From NCBI RefSeq assembly GCF_001425265.1, contig NZ_LMEC01000021.1, positions 496,001-560,000 of the forward strand: 64,000 nucleotides of DNA. The letters are read 5' to 3'. The position numbers and the translations under genes were made by a program. Shown here piece by piece: positions 43,071 through 52,484 of this stretch. This DNA comes from Massilia sp. Root418. Lineage in GTDB: Bacteria; Pseudomonadota; Gammaproteobacteria; Burkholderiales; Burkholderiaceae_D. How positions within the stretch are numbered: the stretch's first letter is position 1; each line of letters starts with the position of its first letter. Below the pieces are notes generated by a model, which was not told the origin of the DNA, searched no databases, and saw only the letters and a program-made list of their open reading frames with translations.

Positions 43071-44111
43071 ATGACTGCCCAGCCTACTTCCACTCAGCAA
43101 TCCGGCTTCCCCGGCGGCCCGCGTTTATTGGCGGACGTGGGCGGCACCAATGCCCGTTTTGCGCTGGAAACGGCTCCCGGCAGCATCGTCCACATCAACG
43201 TGCTGGCGTGCGCCGACTATCCCACCTTGGCCGACGCGCTGCGCGCCTACCTGGCGCTGCCCGGAGTGGCCGCTGTGGCCGCCGAGGCCGGCGCCGGCAT
43301 CCGCCATGGGGCCATCGCCATCGCCAACCCGGTGACGGGCGACTTCGTGCGCATGACCAATCATCATTGGGCGTTTTCGATCGAGGCGCTGCGCAGCGAG
43401 TGCGGTTTCGACGTGCTGGCAGTGGTGAACGATTTCACGGCCCTGGCCAGTTCCCTGCCTTTCCTGTCGGACGGGCAGAAGCGCCAGGTGGGCGGCGGCA
43501 CGGCGCAGGCCGGTGCACCGCTGGGCCTGATCGGCGCCGGCACCGGCCTGGGCGTCTCCGGCCTGATACCGGCCAAATCCGGCGGCAAGGACGGCGGCTG
43601 GACTGCGCTGCTGAGCGAGGGTGGCCATGTCAGCTTCTCGCCGGTGAATCCGACCGAAGTCGCCATCCTGCAATATGCGTGGACCGAGTTCGAGCACGTT
43701 TCTGCCGAGCGGTTCATGTCCGGCGTAGGTATCGAGCTGATCTACCGCGCGCTGTGCCACCACCGCGGCGTGGCCGCCGAGCCGCTGGCGGTGCCGGAAA
43801 TCGTGCGCCGTGCGCTGGACGGCAGCTGCGCGCTGTGCGACGACGTGGTGGAAACCTTCTGCTGCATGCTGGGCACCGTGGCCGGCAACCTGGGCGTCAC
43901 GCTCGGCGCCCAGGGCGGCATCTATATAGGCGGCGGCATCGTGCCGCGCCTGGGCGCGCGCTTCGACCGTTCCGGTTTCCGCGCCCGCTACGAACAGAAG
44001 GGCCGCTTCGGCCCTTACCTGGCCCGCATCCCCACTTTTGTCATTACCGCCGAGTATCCGGCGTTCGTGGGCGTCTCGGCGATTCTGAGCGACAGGCTTT
44101 CTCAGGCGTAA
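43071..44111 (+). CDS. glk: Glucokinase
   Basis: 346 residues, ROK-unrelated bacterial Glk family. It phosphorylates glucose with ATP to glucose-6-phosphate. LLADVGGTNARFAL (19-32) is the phosphate-binding loop; VVNDFTALA carries the catalytic Asp; GLIGAGTGLGVSGL and LSEGGHVSF are further ATP and sugar contacts; GGIYIGGGIVPRL is the C-terminal nucleotide motif. It has its own promoter region between a terminator and scpB, with a HexR-like box, suggesting control by sugar-phosphate status. Confidence 0.95.
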   Translation: MTAQPTSTQQSGFPGGPRLLADVGGTNARFALETAPGSIVHINVLACADYPTLADALRAYLALPGVAAVAAEAGAGIRHGAIAIANPVTGDFVRMTNHHWAFSIEALRSECGFDVLAVVNDFTALASSLPFLSDGQKRQVGGGTAQAGAPLGLIGAGTGLGVSGLIPAKSGGKDGGWTALLSEGGHVSFSPVNPTEVAILQYAWTEFEHVSAERFMSGVGIELIYRALCHHRGVAAEPLAVPEIVRRALDGSCALCDDVVETFCCMLGTVAGNLGVTLGAQGGIYIGGGIVPRLGARFDRSGFRARYEQKGRFGPYLARIPTFVITAEYPAFVGVSAILSDRLSQA

Positions 44112-44255
44112 TTCTTGTTCCAGTTGACTGGACAAATTATCCGTTTCGTAGTTTTATCAGGTACAATTGCGTTCCATCCCCATCGGTAGTGCCCCTGTCC
44201 AGCGCGCATAGGCCCGGGCGCACATCTTGCATTTATTTGCAAACACAAGATAGCT

Positions 44256-44975
44256 ATGAATACAGTTGAGGCGAAAACAGTCCTCGAAACCGCTTTGCTA
44301 TGCGCGCATGAGCCTCTGGCTCTCCACAGCTTGAAAAAGCTGTTTGTCGAACTGGATGATCAGGGCCGGCCACGCAACGACGGCCTGGCCGCCGACAAGA
44401 TCAAGGAAATACTGGAACAATTGCGGCTGGAGTGGGATGGCCGCGGCGTGCAGCTGGTGAGCCTGGCCAGTGGCTGGCGCTTCCAGAGCAGGCCGGAATT
44501 GAAGCTGTATCTCGACCGGCTGAGTCCTGAAAAGCCGCAGAAATACTCGCGTGCGACACTGGAAACGCTGGCCATTATTGCCTACCGCCAGCCGGTGACG
44601 CGCGGCGATATCGAGGAAATTCGCGGCGTGGCCGTGAATTCGCAGACCATCAAAATGCTGGAAGACCGCGGCTGGGTCGATGTGGTCGGCTACCGCGACG
44701 TGCTGGGAAGGCCAGCCCTGCTGGGCACGACCAAGCACTTTTTGGATGATTTGGGACTCAATTCGCTGTCCCAGCTGCCGCCGTTGCAGCAAATCAGCGA
44801 TATGCGAGGTGGCGCGCCCGATATGGAAGCGCTGGAAGCAGCCCTGCAGGAGAACTTTGACAAAGCGGCGCAACACGCCGCGCCGCCCATCAATGAGGCA
44901 CCGACTCACGCCCTTGCGCCAGAAACGACGGTTGATGCTGAGCCCAACCAAGAAATGAATAATGAACAACACTGA
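44256..44975 (+). CDS. scpB: Segregation and condensation protein B
   Basis: 239 residues. ScpB dimers bind the kleisin ScpA in the SMC-ScpAB complex that organises and segregates the chromosome. Two winged-helix domains are visible; the diagnostic part is YSRATLETLAIIAYRQPVTR followed by IEEIRGVAVNSQTIKMLEDRGW and the LGRPALLGTTKHFLDDLGL ending. A roughly 60-residue low-complexity tail rich in Ala, Pro and Glu follows. The last 14 bp overlap the start of rluB, so the two are coupled. scpA is not in the window. Confidence 0.95.
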   Translation: MNTVEAKTVLETALLCAHEPLALHSLKKLFVELDDQGRPRNDGLAADKIKEILEQLRLEWDGRGVQLVSLASGWRFQSRPELKLYLDRLSPEKPQKYSRATLETLAIIAYRQPVTRGDIEEIRGVAVNSQTIKMLEDRGWVDVVGYRDVLGRPALLGTTKHFLDDLGLNSLSQLPPLQQISDMRGGAPDMEALEAALQENFDKAAQHAAPPINEAPTHALAPETTVDAEPNQEMNNEQH

Positions 44976-47124
44976 TACCCAAGAGACTGTTGCCGGCGCT
45001 CCTGCCGCCGACGCGGCTGCCAAGCCTAAGCGCCGCACCAAAGCCCAGATCGAAGCCGACAACGCCGCGCTGCCCGCTGGCGAGACGCCCAAGCCGAAAC
45101 GCAAGACCAAGGCCGATGCCGCCGCTGGCGATGCCACCGCTGCTGCAGGCGATGCCGCCGAACCCGTGAAAAAGCCGCGCGCCAAGCCGGTCAAGGCCGC
45201 CGCTGACATTGCCGATGCAGGCGCAGCGTCAGCCGCCGCTGGCGTCACCGCCGCCGCCGCCGCGCCAGCTGCTTCCGGCGATGCCGCTCCAGCCCGTGCG
45301 CCGCGCGCCAAAAAGCCGAAAGCAGACGCGCCGGCAGCCGCCGCGCCTGCCGTCGAAGCCGGCGCCCCGGCCACCGCAGTCGCTGCCGGCGGCGACGCCG
45401 ATGCTGCCCAGAGCGCCAAGCAAGACAAAACCGACCGCCGCCCACGCGGCCCGCGCCAGATGCGCGAACTGCGCGCCGTGCGCGAAGCCACCCGCCCGGC
45501 CCCGGCCCCGGCCGCTGATGCCGAAGCCGGCCACGCCGCCCCGGCCGCAGCCGGCTCGGTAGGCGCGGAAGGCGAGGGTGCTGCCGCTGCAGGCCAGGCG
45601 CAAGGCCAGGGCCCGCGCCAGGACCGTGGTCCGCGTACCGAAGGCCGCAACAAGAACAAGAAGAAGGGCAAGCAGCGCGGCCAGGGTGGCCAGGGCGCGC
45701 AAGCCGGCCAGGGCGGCCAGCCCGGCGCCAAGCTGAGCGAGGCCGACGCCGCCTTTGCCTACGCCACCTCCGACGCCTACGACCGTGAAGACGGCAAGGG
45801 CCGCGCGCCGGCCAAGGCCGTGCGCCGCGACCTGACCGCCGAGGACGACGCGCCCAAGCTGCACAAGGTGCTGGCCGAAGCCGGCCTCGGTTCGCGCCGC
45901 GACATGGAAGACCTGATCGTGGCCGGCCGCGTATCGGTAAACGGCGAACCGGCCCATATCGGCCAGCGCATCCTGCCGACCGATGCCGTGCGCATCAACG
46001 GCAAGCTGATCCAGCGCAAGGTGAGCAAGAAGCCGCCGCGCGTGCTGGTGTACCACAAGCCGGCCGGCGAAATCGTGTCGCACGACGATCCGGACGGCCG
46101 TCCATCGGTGTTCGACCGCCTGCCGACCATGAAAGCCGGCAAATGGCTGGCCATCGGCCGCCTCGACTTCAACACCGAAGGCTTGCTGCTGTTTACCACT
46201 TCCGGCGACCTGGCTAACCGCCTGATGCACCCGCGCTACAACATCGACCGTGAATACGCGGTCCGTACGCTGGGCACGCTGGAAGAGGGCATGCGCCAGA
46301 AACTGCTGGCCGGCGTGGAGCTGGAAGACGGCATGGCCAACTTCTCCAAGATCGCCGACGGCGGCGGCGAAGGCATCAACCGCTGGTACCGCGTGGTCAT
46401 CAGCGAAGGCCGCAACCGCGAAGTGCGCCGCATGTTCGAAGCCATCGGCCTGACCGTGTCGCGCCTGATCCGTACCCGCTACGGCGCCATGACCTTGCCG
46501 AGCGACCTGAAGCGCGGCCGCTGGGAAGAGATGGAAGAAAACACCGTGCGCGACCTGCTGGCCGCGTATGGCGTAGAGAAGAAGCAGCCGGGCGAAGCTG
46601 CCCAGGGCGGCCAGGGCGGACAGAAACGTGCGCCAGGCGCACCGGGCGCGCAGGGCGGCCGGGGCCAGGGCCCGGCGCAAGCCCAGGGCGGCCAGCGCGG
46701 CAACCAGAAGGGCCGCCGCGACCGCGACGAGCACGATGATGGCGAGCCGAACGGCAACCGCATGGACGTCAGCAACAAGAACGCCGACCCCTTCCCGCAA
46801 GCACCGCGCGGCCAGGGGCGTGGCCAGGGCGCGTATTTCGGCGCCGGCCAGGGCGGCGGTTTCGGCCGTCCCGGCGGCGCGGGCGGCTCCGGCCGTCCCG
46901 GCTCCGGACGTCCGGGCGGTCCCGGCGGCGCGCAGGGCGGCCTCGGCCGTGGCCAGGGCGGCCAGGGCGCCGGCGCAGGCGGCAAGGCGCCGAAAGGCCC
47001 GCGCCAGCCGGACCCGCTGCAGACCACGTTCGGCTTCGCCAACGCCGGCGGCCAGCGCCGCGGCAACCCGCATCCGCGTGGCGGCGCGTCCGACCACGGC
47101 ATGCCGCGCCGCCGCAAGGGCTGA
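44962..47124 (+). CDS. rluB: 23S rRNA pseudouridine-2605 synthase RluB with long disordered extensions
   Basis: 720 residues, far larger than the roughly 290 of E. coli RluB. The enzyme core occupies about 298-540: an S4 RNA-binding domain (LHKVLAEAGLGSRRDMEDLI) and the synthase with catalytic Asp402 in GRLDFNTEGLLLFT, plus SEGRNREVRRMFEAIG. Residues 1-295 are an Ala/Lys/Pro-rich basic tail and about 545-720 are Gly/Arg/Gln-rich with RGQG-type repeats, likely RNA-binding and unstructured. Extended RluB tails are common in Burkholderiales, but this is a long one. It overlaps scpB by 14 bp. Confidence 0.94.
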   Translation: MNNTDTQETVAGAPAADAAAKPKRRTKAQIEADNAALPAGETPKPKRKTKADAAAGDATAAAGDAAEPVKKPRAKPVKAAADIADAGAASAAAGVTAAAAAPAASGDAAPARAPRAKKPKADAPAAAAPAVEAGAPATAVAAGGDADAAQSAKQDKTDRRPRGPRQMRELRAVREATRPAPAPAADAEAGHAAPAAAGSVGAEGEGAAAAGQAQGQGPRQDRGPRTEGRNKNKKKGKQRGQGGQGAQAGQGGQPGAKLSEADAAFAYATSDAYDREDGKGRAPAKAVRRDLTAEDDAPKLHKVLAEAGLGSRRDMEDLIVAGRVSVNGEPAHIGQRILPTDAVRINGKLIQRKVSKKPPRVLVYHKPAGEIVSHDDPDGRPSVFDRLPTMKAGKWLAIGRLDFNTEGLLLFTTSGDLANRLMHPRYNIDREYAVRTLGTLEEGMRQKLLAGVELEDGMANFSKIADGGGEGINRWYRVVISEGRNREVRRMFEAIGLTVSRLIRTRYGAMTLPSDLKRGRWEEMEENTVRDLLAAYGVEKKQPGEAAQGGQGGQKRAPGAPGAQGGRGQGPAQAQGGQRGNQKGRRDRDEHDDGEPNGNRMDVSNKNADPFPQAPRGQGRGQGAYFGAGQGGGFGRPGGAGGSGRPGSGRPGGPGGAQGGLGRGQGGQGAGAGGKAPKGPRQPDPLQTTFGFANAGGQRRGNPHPRGGASDHGMPRRRKG

Positions 47125-47137
47125 ACCGGCTAGCGGC

Positions 47138-47198
47138 CTGAGCCGCATTTTCGCCACTGTCGGGGTCTGACCCCGAAGCGGGGCGAAATGCGGCTCAG
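47138..47198. repeat. Long palindrome, copy B, downstream of rluB
   Basis: CTGAGCCGCATTTTCGCC / GGGCGAAATGCGGCTCAG arms with GGGGTCTGACCCC in the centre, nearly identical to copy A at 37797. It could end the scpB-rluB transcript, though no T run follows. Confidence 0.85.
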
Positions 47199-47276
47199 CC
47201 CGGCTGTTTGTGCGCGGCCGGCGGGGTTTTTTGGCGGATTTGATTGTTGTTTGCGCGTCCACTGTGGTATGTGGCA

Positions 47277-47305
47277 TTGCAGCGAAGTCAATTGGCGGTT
47301 ATAAT
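47277..47305 (+). promoter_or_regulatory. Promoter of the rimP-nusA-infB operon
   Basis: TTGCAG (47277-47282), a 17-bp spacer and a consensus TATAAT (47300-47305). The expected start gives a leader of about 115 bases before rimP. Confidence 0.75.
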
Positions 47306-47375
47306 GACCAGCCTAGAAAAGTGATACGCAGGTTTTATGCTGAGTGTGCTTTCATCTGGATTGGAATACAAGAAG

Positions 47376-47400
47376 ATGGGCAATTGCCCATTTTTTTTTT
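47376..47400 (+). terminator. Intrinsic terminator (attenuator) in the rimP leader
   Basis: ATGGGC - AATT - GCCCAT (47376-47391) followed by an unbroken run of ten T, lying after the operon promoter and 30 bases before the rimP start. All operon transcripts must pass it. NusA, encoded in this operon, promotes hairpin-dependent pausing and termination, so autogenous control is plausible (inference). Confidence 0.7.
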
Positions 47401-47429
47401 GGTGAACCGTTTTTAGCGGAGAAATTTTT

Positions 47430-47918
47430 TTGCAACTGCCGGAACTAATTGAAAAGACCGTCGCCGGTCTGGGCTACGAGCTGGTTGATGTCGAACGGGC
47501 CGAGCGCGGACTGCTGCGCGTCTATATCGATTTCAGCGCGGCGGATGCGGCCGAAAAAGGCCCGATCACGGTCGAAGACTGCGCCACGGTCAGCCACCAG
47601 CTGAGCCATGTGCTGACGGTCGAGAACGTCAACTACGAGCGGCTGGAGATTTCGTCGCCCGGCCTGGATCGGCCGCTGCGCAAATTGGAAGATTTCACCC
47701 GCTTCGCAGGTTGCGAAGCCATCGTCAAGCTGAAGGTCGCCATGCCAGGCACTTCCAACCGCAAGTCCTTCGAGGGCGTGCTGCAGGAACCGCAGGGCGA
47801 TCAGCTGGCGTTGGAGTTTGAAGGTAAAGATGGTCCGGCGCTGTTGGAGTTTACGCTCGCCGATATGGATAAGGCACGCTTGGTGCCGCAGGTGGATTTT
47901 AAGGGACGCAAAGCATGA
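47430..47918 (+). CDS. rimP: Ribosome maturation factor RimP
   Basis: 162 residues. It assists late maturation of the 30S subunit. The family signature is visible in LIEKTVAGLGYELVDVE near the N-terminus, VEDCATVSHQLSHVL and the LEISSPGLDRPLRKLEDFTRF segment. The start is a TTG at 47430 after GCGGAGA (about eight bases); no ATG lies near, and the N-terminal family sequence begins at this codon. The stop overlaps the nusA start by four bases (ATGA). Confidence 0.95.
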   Translation: MQLPELIEKTVAGLGYELVDVERAERGLLRVYIDFSAADAAEKGPITVEDCATVSHQLSHVLTVENVNYERLEISSPGLDRPLRKLEDFTRFAGCEAIVKLKVAMPGTSNRKSFEGVLQEPQGDQLALEFEGKDGPALLEFTLADMDKARLVPQVDFKGRKA

Positions 47919-49480
47919 GTCGCGAAGTTTTGTTATTGGTGGACGCGCTGGCGCGTGAGAAAAACGTCGACAAGGACGTGGTCTTTGGTGCGCTCGAGTT
48001 TGCGCTGGCGCAAGCCACGAAGAAGCGCTACGAAGGCGAGGTCGACATCCGCGTTTCGATCGACCGCGATTCGGGCGAGTTTGAATCCTTCCGCCGCTGG
48101 CACGTGGTGCCCGACGAAGCCGGCCTGCAGCTGCCCGACCAGGAAGTGCTGCTGTTCGAAGCCAAGGAACAGATCCCGGACATCGAAGTGGACGACCACA
48201 TCGAAGAGCCGATCGAATCCGTGGAATTCGGCCGCCGCTTCGCGCAGGACACCAAGCAAGTGGTGCTGCAGCGCGTGCGCGATGCCGAGCGCGAACAGAT
48301 CCTGGCCGACTTCCTCGAGCGCGGCGACTCGCTCGTGACCGGCACCATCAAGCGCATGGAGCGCGGCGATGCCATCGTGGAATCGGGCAAGATCGAAGCG
48401 CGCCTGCCGCGCGACCAGATGATCCCGAAGGAAAACCTGCGCATCGGCGACCGCGTGCGTGCCTTCATCCTGCGCGTGGACCGCAATATGCGCGGCCCGC
48501 AGGTGATCCTGTCGCGCACCGCGCCGGACTTCATCATGAAGCTGTTCGAACTGGAAGTGCCGGAAATCGAACAGGGCATGCTGGAAATTAAATCGGCCGC
48601 CCGCGATGCCGGCGTGCGCGCCAAGATTGCCGTCTACACGGCCGACAAGCGCATCGACCCGATCGGCACCTGCGTTGGCATGCGCGGTTCGCGCGTGCAG
48701 GCTGTTACCGGCGAGCTGGGCGGCGAACGCGTGGACATCGTGCTGTGGTCGGAAGATCCGGCCCAGTTCGTCATCGGCGCGCTGGCCCCGGCCAACGTGT
48801 CGTCCATCATGGTGGACGAAGAGAAGCACGCCATGGACGTGGTGGTGGACGAGGAAAACCTGGCCATCGCCATCGGCCGTTCGGGCCAGAACGTGCGCCT
48901 GGCCGCCGAGCTGACCGGCTGGAAGATCAACATCATGACGGCCGAGGAATCGGCCGACAAGGCAGCCCAGGAAACCGCCGCGATCCGCGCGCTGTTCATG
49001 GAAAAACTGGACGTCGACCAGGAAGTGGCCGACATCCTGGTGGAAGAAGGCTTTGCCAGCCTGGAAGAAATTGCTTACGTGCCGATCTCCGAAATGCTGG
49101 AAATCGATGCGTTTGACGAAGATACCGTCAATGAATTGCGGACCCGCGCACGCGATGCGCTGGTGACCGAGGCGATCGCCTCGGAAGAAGGTCTGGAAGG
49201 CATGGACGAGGCGCTGGTTGGTCTGGAAGGCATGGACCGTATCACCGCCGGCAAGCTGGGTCTGGCTGGTATCAAGACCGTAGAAGCTTTTGCCGCACTG
49301 GCTTACGACGAATTTGGCGCCATCCTGGCCCTGTCCGCCGACCGTGCCCGTGCACTGATTGCAAGTGAATTTGAAGATGTGACCGACGATGAGATGAAGT
49401 TGGTTGACTCGAAGTACGACGACCGCGCCAAGGCCCTGCAAGCCAAAGCCTGGTCGGCGGCCGAATCCGCAAAGGCATAA
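47915..49480 (+). CDS. nusA: Transcription termination/antitermination factor NusA
   Basis: 521 residues. It binds RNA polymerase and controls pausing, termination and antitermination. In order: the N-terminal polymerase-binding domain (1-130), S1 domain (about 135-200, SLVTGTIKRMERGDAIVESG), two KH domains (CVGMRGSRVQAVTGELGGER and AIGRSGQNVRLAAELTGW) and two C-terminal acidic repeats (about 365-500, VEEGFASLEEIAYVP and GITAGKLGLAGIK-like segments), as in E. coli-type NusA. Second gene of the operon, translationally coupled to rimP. Confidence 0.97.
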   Translation: MSREVLLLVDALAREKNVDKDVVFGALEFALAQATKKRYEGEVDIRVSIDRDSGEFESFRRWHVVPDEAGLQLPDQEVLLFEAKEQIPDIEVDDHIEEPIESVEFGRRFAQDTKQVVLQRVRDAEREQILADFLERGDSLVTGTIKRMERGDAIVESGKIEARLPRDQMIPKENLRIGDRVRAFILRVDRNMRGPQVILSRTAPDFIMKLFELEVPEIEQGMLEIKSAARDAGVRAKIAVYTADKRIDPIGTCVGMRGSRVQAVTGELGGERVDIVLWSEDPAQFVIGALAPANVSSIMVDEEKHAMDVVVDEENLAIAIGRSGQNVRLAAELTGWKINIMTAEESADKAAQETAAIRALFMEKLDVDQEVADILVEEGFASLEEIAYVPISEMLEIDAFDEDTVNELRTRARDALVTEAIASEEGLEGMDEALVGLEGMDRITAGKLGLAGIKTVEAFAALAYDEFGAILALSADRARALIASEFEDVTDDEMKLVDSKYDDRAKALQAKAWSAAESAKA

Positions 49481-49526
49481 TTTGAGTATCTTTATCATCT
49501 CCGCGACACATAGAAAAGAGGACTGA

Positions 49527-52400
49527 ATGGCGAGTAACAACGTAGCCCAATTTGCCACCGAACTGAAGATGCCTGCAGATTTGCTGCTGACGCAGCTGCG
49601 TTCTGCTGGCGTCGAAAAGAGTTCGACGTCAGATCCATTGTCGAAAGATGATAAGGATAAGTTGCTGGAACACCTGCGCCGTACCCATGGCGCAGGCGCG
49701 GACACGGAAAAGAAAAAGATCACGCTGACCCGCAAGGAAACCACCGAGATCAAGCAGGCTGACGCCACTGGCAAATCCCGCACCATCCAGGTAGCGGTCA
49801 AGAAAGTACGCACCTTCGTCCAGCGCGACGACGTGGTGGCCCCGCCTGCTGCGCCTGCCGCACCGGTGGTGGACGCCGCCGAAGTGGCGCGCCGCGAGGA
49901 AGATGCCCGCAAACAGGCCGAGCTGATCGCCCGCCAGGAAGCGGAACTGCGCGAGAAGCAGGAACGCCTGGCCAAGCTGGAGTCGGAAAAGGCTGAGCAG
50001 GCCAAGGCCGCCGCCGAAGCGGAAGCCGAAGCCAAGAAAGCCGCCGACGCGGAAGCGAAGAAAGCCGCCGCTGCCGCCAAGGCCGCCGCCGACAAGCCCG
50101 CCGCCGCTGCTGCGCCGGTAGTCGACGCTGCCGCCGAAGCGAAGAAGGCCGCTGCCGCTGAAGAAGCGAAGAAAGCCGCCGAGCAAGCCAACAAGGAAGC
50201 CGCCGAACGCGCTGCCGCCACCGAGCGCGCACGCAAGGCCGTGGCCGATGAAGTGGCGCAGATCAAGGCCATGATGAACGCGCCGCGCCGCGCCATCAAG
50301 GCACCCGAGCCGACCCCGGCACCGGTGCCGGTCAAGGCCAAGACCGCCGAAGGCACGCTGCACAAGCCTGCGGACAAGAAGCCGGCCACCGACAAGCCGG
50401 GCGACAAGAAGCCTGCCGCCGGCGACAAGAAATCCATCAAGTCGGCCAATGTGTCGTCGACCTGGCAGGATGACGCCAAGAAGCGCGGCGCACCTGGCGG
50501 CGGTGCCGGCAAGGGCCGCGGCGGCAATTCCGGCGGTTCGGCCGGTGGCCGCGACGGCTGGCGCAGTGGTGGCCGTGGCGGCCGCCGTGGCGGTTCGCAC
50601 GCGGATGACCGCGAGACCAACTTCCAGGCGCCGACCGAAGCCATCGTCAAAGACGTGCACGTGCCGGAAACCATCACCGTGGCCGAACTGGCGCACAAGA
50701 TGTCCGTCAAGGCATCCGAGGTCATCAAGCAGCTGATGAAGCTGGGCCAGATGTGCACCATCAACCAGGTGCTGGATCAGGAAACCGCGATGATCCTGGT
50801 GGAGGAAATGGGCCACAAAGCCCACGCCGCCGCCGAGGACGATCCGGAAGCGCTGCTGGCGGACCAGGGTGAGCACGCTCACTTCGAAGCCACCTCGCGC
50901 GCGCCTGTCGTGACCGTCATGGGCCACGTCGACCACGGCAAGACCTCGCTGCTGGATTACATCCGCCGCGCCAAAGTCGCGTCGGGCGAAGCCGGCGGCA
51001 TTACGCAGCACATCGGCGCTTACCACGTCGAGACGCCGCGCGGCATCATCACCTTCCTGGATACCCCGGGCCACGAAGCCTTTACGGCCATGCGTGCCCG
51101 CGGTGCCAAGGCAACCGACATCGTCATCCTGGTGGTGGCGGCGGACGACGGCGTGATGCCGCAAACGAAGGAAGCGATCGCCCACGCGAAAGCTGCAGGC
51201 GTACCGCTGGTGGTGGCGATCAACAAGATCGACAAACCGGGCGGCAACCTGGAGCGCGTGACGCAGGAACTGATCTCGGAACAAGTGGTGCCGGAAGAAT
51301 ACGGCGGCGATTCGCCGTTCGTGCCGGTGTCGGCCAAGACCGGCCAGGGCATCGACGACCTGCTGGAGCAAGTGCTGCTGCAGGCCGAAGTGCTGGAACT
51401 CAAAGCACCGGTCGACGCGCCAGCGCGCGGCCTGGTGGTGGAAGCCCGCCTGGACAAGGGCAAGGGCCCGGTTGCCACCATCCTGGTGCAGTCCGGTACG
51501 CTGAAGCGCGGCGACGTCGTGCTGGCCGGTTCCTCGTATGGCCGCGTGCGCGCCATGCTGGACGAGAACGGCAAGTCCGTGGCCGAAGCCGGTCCATCGA
51601 TTCCGGTCGAGATCCAGGGCCTGACCGAAGTGCCGGCCGCCGGTGAAGAAGTCATGGTCATGGCGGACGAGCGCAAGGCCCGCGAGATCGGCCTGTTCCG
51701 TCAAGGTAAGTTCCGCGACGTGAAGCTGGCCAAGCAGCAGGCTGCCAAGCTGGAGAACATGTTCGAACAGATGGCCGAAGGCGAAGTGAAGAACCTGCCG
51801 CTGATCGTCAAGACCGACGTGCAGGGTTCGCAGGAAGCGCTGGTTTCCTCGCTGCAGAAGCTGTCGACCTCCGAAGTGCGCGTACAGGTTGTGCACGCAG
51901 CGGTGGGCGGCATCACGGAATCGGACGTCAACCTGGCGGTGGCCTCGAAAGCGGTCATCATCGGCTTCAACGCCCGTGCCGATGCACAGGCGCGCAAGCT
52001 GGCCGAGTCGAACGGCGTGGACATCCGCTACTACAACATCATCTACGACGCGATCGAAGAGGTGAAAGCAGCACTGTCCGGCATGCTGGCGCCGGAGCGC
52101 CGCGAGCAGGTCACCGGCCAGGTGGAAGTGCGCCAGGTTATCCTGGTGTCCAAGGTCGGCGCGATTGCGGGCTGCCTGGTTACCGATGGCGTGGTCAAGC
52201 GTTCGTCTTCCGTCCGCCTGCTGCGCAACAACATCGTGCTGTGGACCGGCGAGATCGATTCGCTCAAGCGCTTCAAGGACGACGCGAAAGAAGTCCGCGC
52301 TGGTCTGGAATGCGGCTTGTCGCTGAAGAACTACAACGACATCCAGGTTGGCGACACCCTGGAAGTGTTCGAAGTGCAGGAAATCGCCCGTACGCTGTAA
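49527..52400 (+). CDS. infB: Translation initiation factor IF-2
   Basis: 957 residues. This GTPase brings initiator tRNA to the 30S subunit. The N-terminus has the IF2_N motif (VAQFATELKMPADLLLTQL), followed by a long Ala/Lys/Glu coiled-coil-like region (about 105-240) and a Gly/Arg-rich linker (about 310-365), then a second IF2_N unit. The G domain has G1 GHVDHGKT (466-473), G3 DTPGHEAF, G4 NKID, then domains II-IV. AGAGGA precedes the ATG by about six bases. It is 46 bp after nusA. Confidence 0.97.
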   Translation: MASNNVAQFATELKMPADLLLTQLRSAGVEKSSTSDPLSKDDKDKLLEHLRRTHGAGADTEKKKITLTRKETTEIKQADATGKSRTIQVAVKKVRTFVQRDDVVAPPAAPAAPVVDAAEVARREEDARKQAELIARQEAELREKQERLAKLESEKAEQAKAAAEAEAEAKKAADAEAKKAAAAAKAAADKPAAAAAPVVDAAAEAKKAAAAEEAKKAAEQANKEAAERAAATERARKAVADEVAQIKAMMNAPRRAIKAPEPTPAPVPVKAKTAEGTLHKPADKKPATDKPGDKKPAAGDKKSIKSANVSSTWQDDAKKRGAPGGGAGKGRGGNSGGSAGGRDGWRSGGRGGRRGGSHADDRETNFQAPTEAIVKDVHVPETITVAELAHKMSVKASEVIKQLMKLGQMCTINQVLDQETAMILVEEMGHKAHAAAEDDPEALLADQGEHAHFEATSRAPVVTVMGHVDHGKTSLLDYIRRAKVASGEAGGITQHIGAYHVETPRGIITFLDTPGHEAFTAMRARGAKATDIVILVVAADDGVMPQTKEAIAHAKAAGVPLVVAINKIDKPGGNLERVTQELISEQVVPEEYGGDSPFVPVSAKTGQGIDDLLEQVLLQAEVLELKAPVDAPARGLVVEARLDKGKGPVATILVQSGTLKRGDVVLAGSSYGRVRAMLDENGKSVAEAGPSIPVEIQGLTEVPAAGEEVMVMADERKAREIGLFRQGKFRDVKLAKQQAAKLENMFEQMAEGEVKNLPLIVKTDVQGSQEALVSSLQKLSTSEVRVQVVHAAVGGITESDVNLAVASKAVIIGFNARADAQARKLAESNGVDIRYYNIIYDAIEEVKAALSGMLAPERREQVTGQVEVRQVILVSKVGAIAGCLVTDGVVKRSSSVRLLRNNIVLWTGEIDSLKRFKDDAKEVRAGLECGLSLKNYNDIQVGDTLEVFEVQEIARTL

Positions 52401-52416
52401 TAGCGGTTCGGCGCAC

Positions 52417-52472
52417 TGGCGGGTCAGTGGAACCGGGGCGAGCCCCGGTTTCATTGGCCCGCCAATTTTTTT
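52417..52472 (+). terminator. Large hairpin with T run between infB and rbfA
   Basis: GGCGGG (52418-52423) pairs with CCCGCC (52458-52463) and AACCGGGGC with GCCCCGGTT forms the upper stem, followed by eight T. It has the form of an intrinsic terminator inside an otherwise continuous operon, so it may trim rbfA-truB expression. Confidence 0.7.
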
Positions 52473-52484
52473 AGGTAAGACATC

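Noticed and set aside
47337..47405. A 22-codon leader ORF in the rimP leader, ending in FFFW
   Set aside because: The Phe run is only the translated T tract of the terminator; the ribosome site is weak and the operon has no link to Phe.
47210..47416. A 68-residue frame before rimP
   Set aside because: It runs through the promoter and terminator, with no ribosome binding site.
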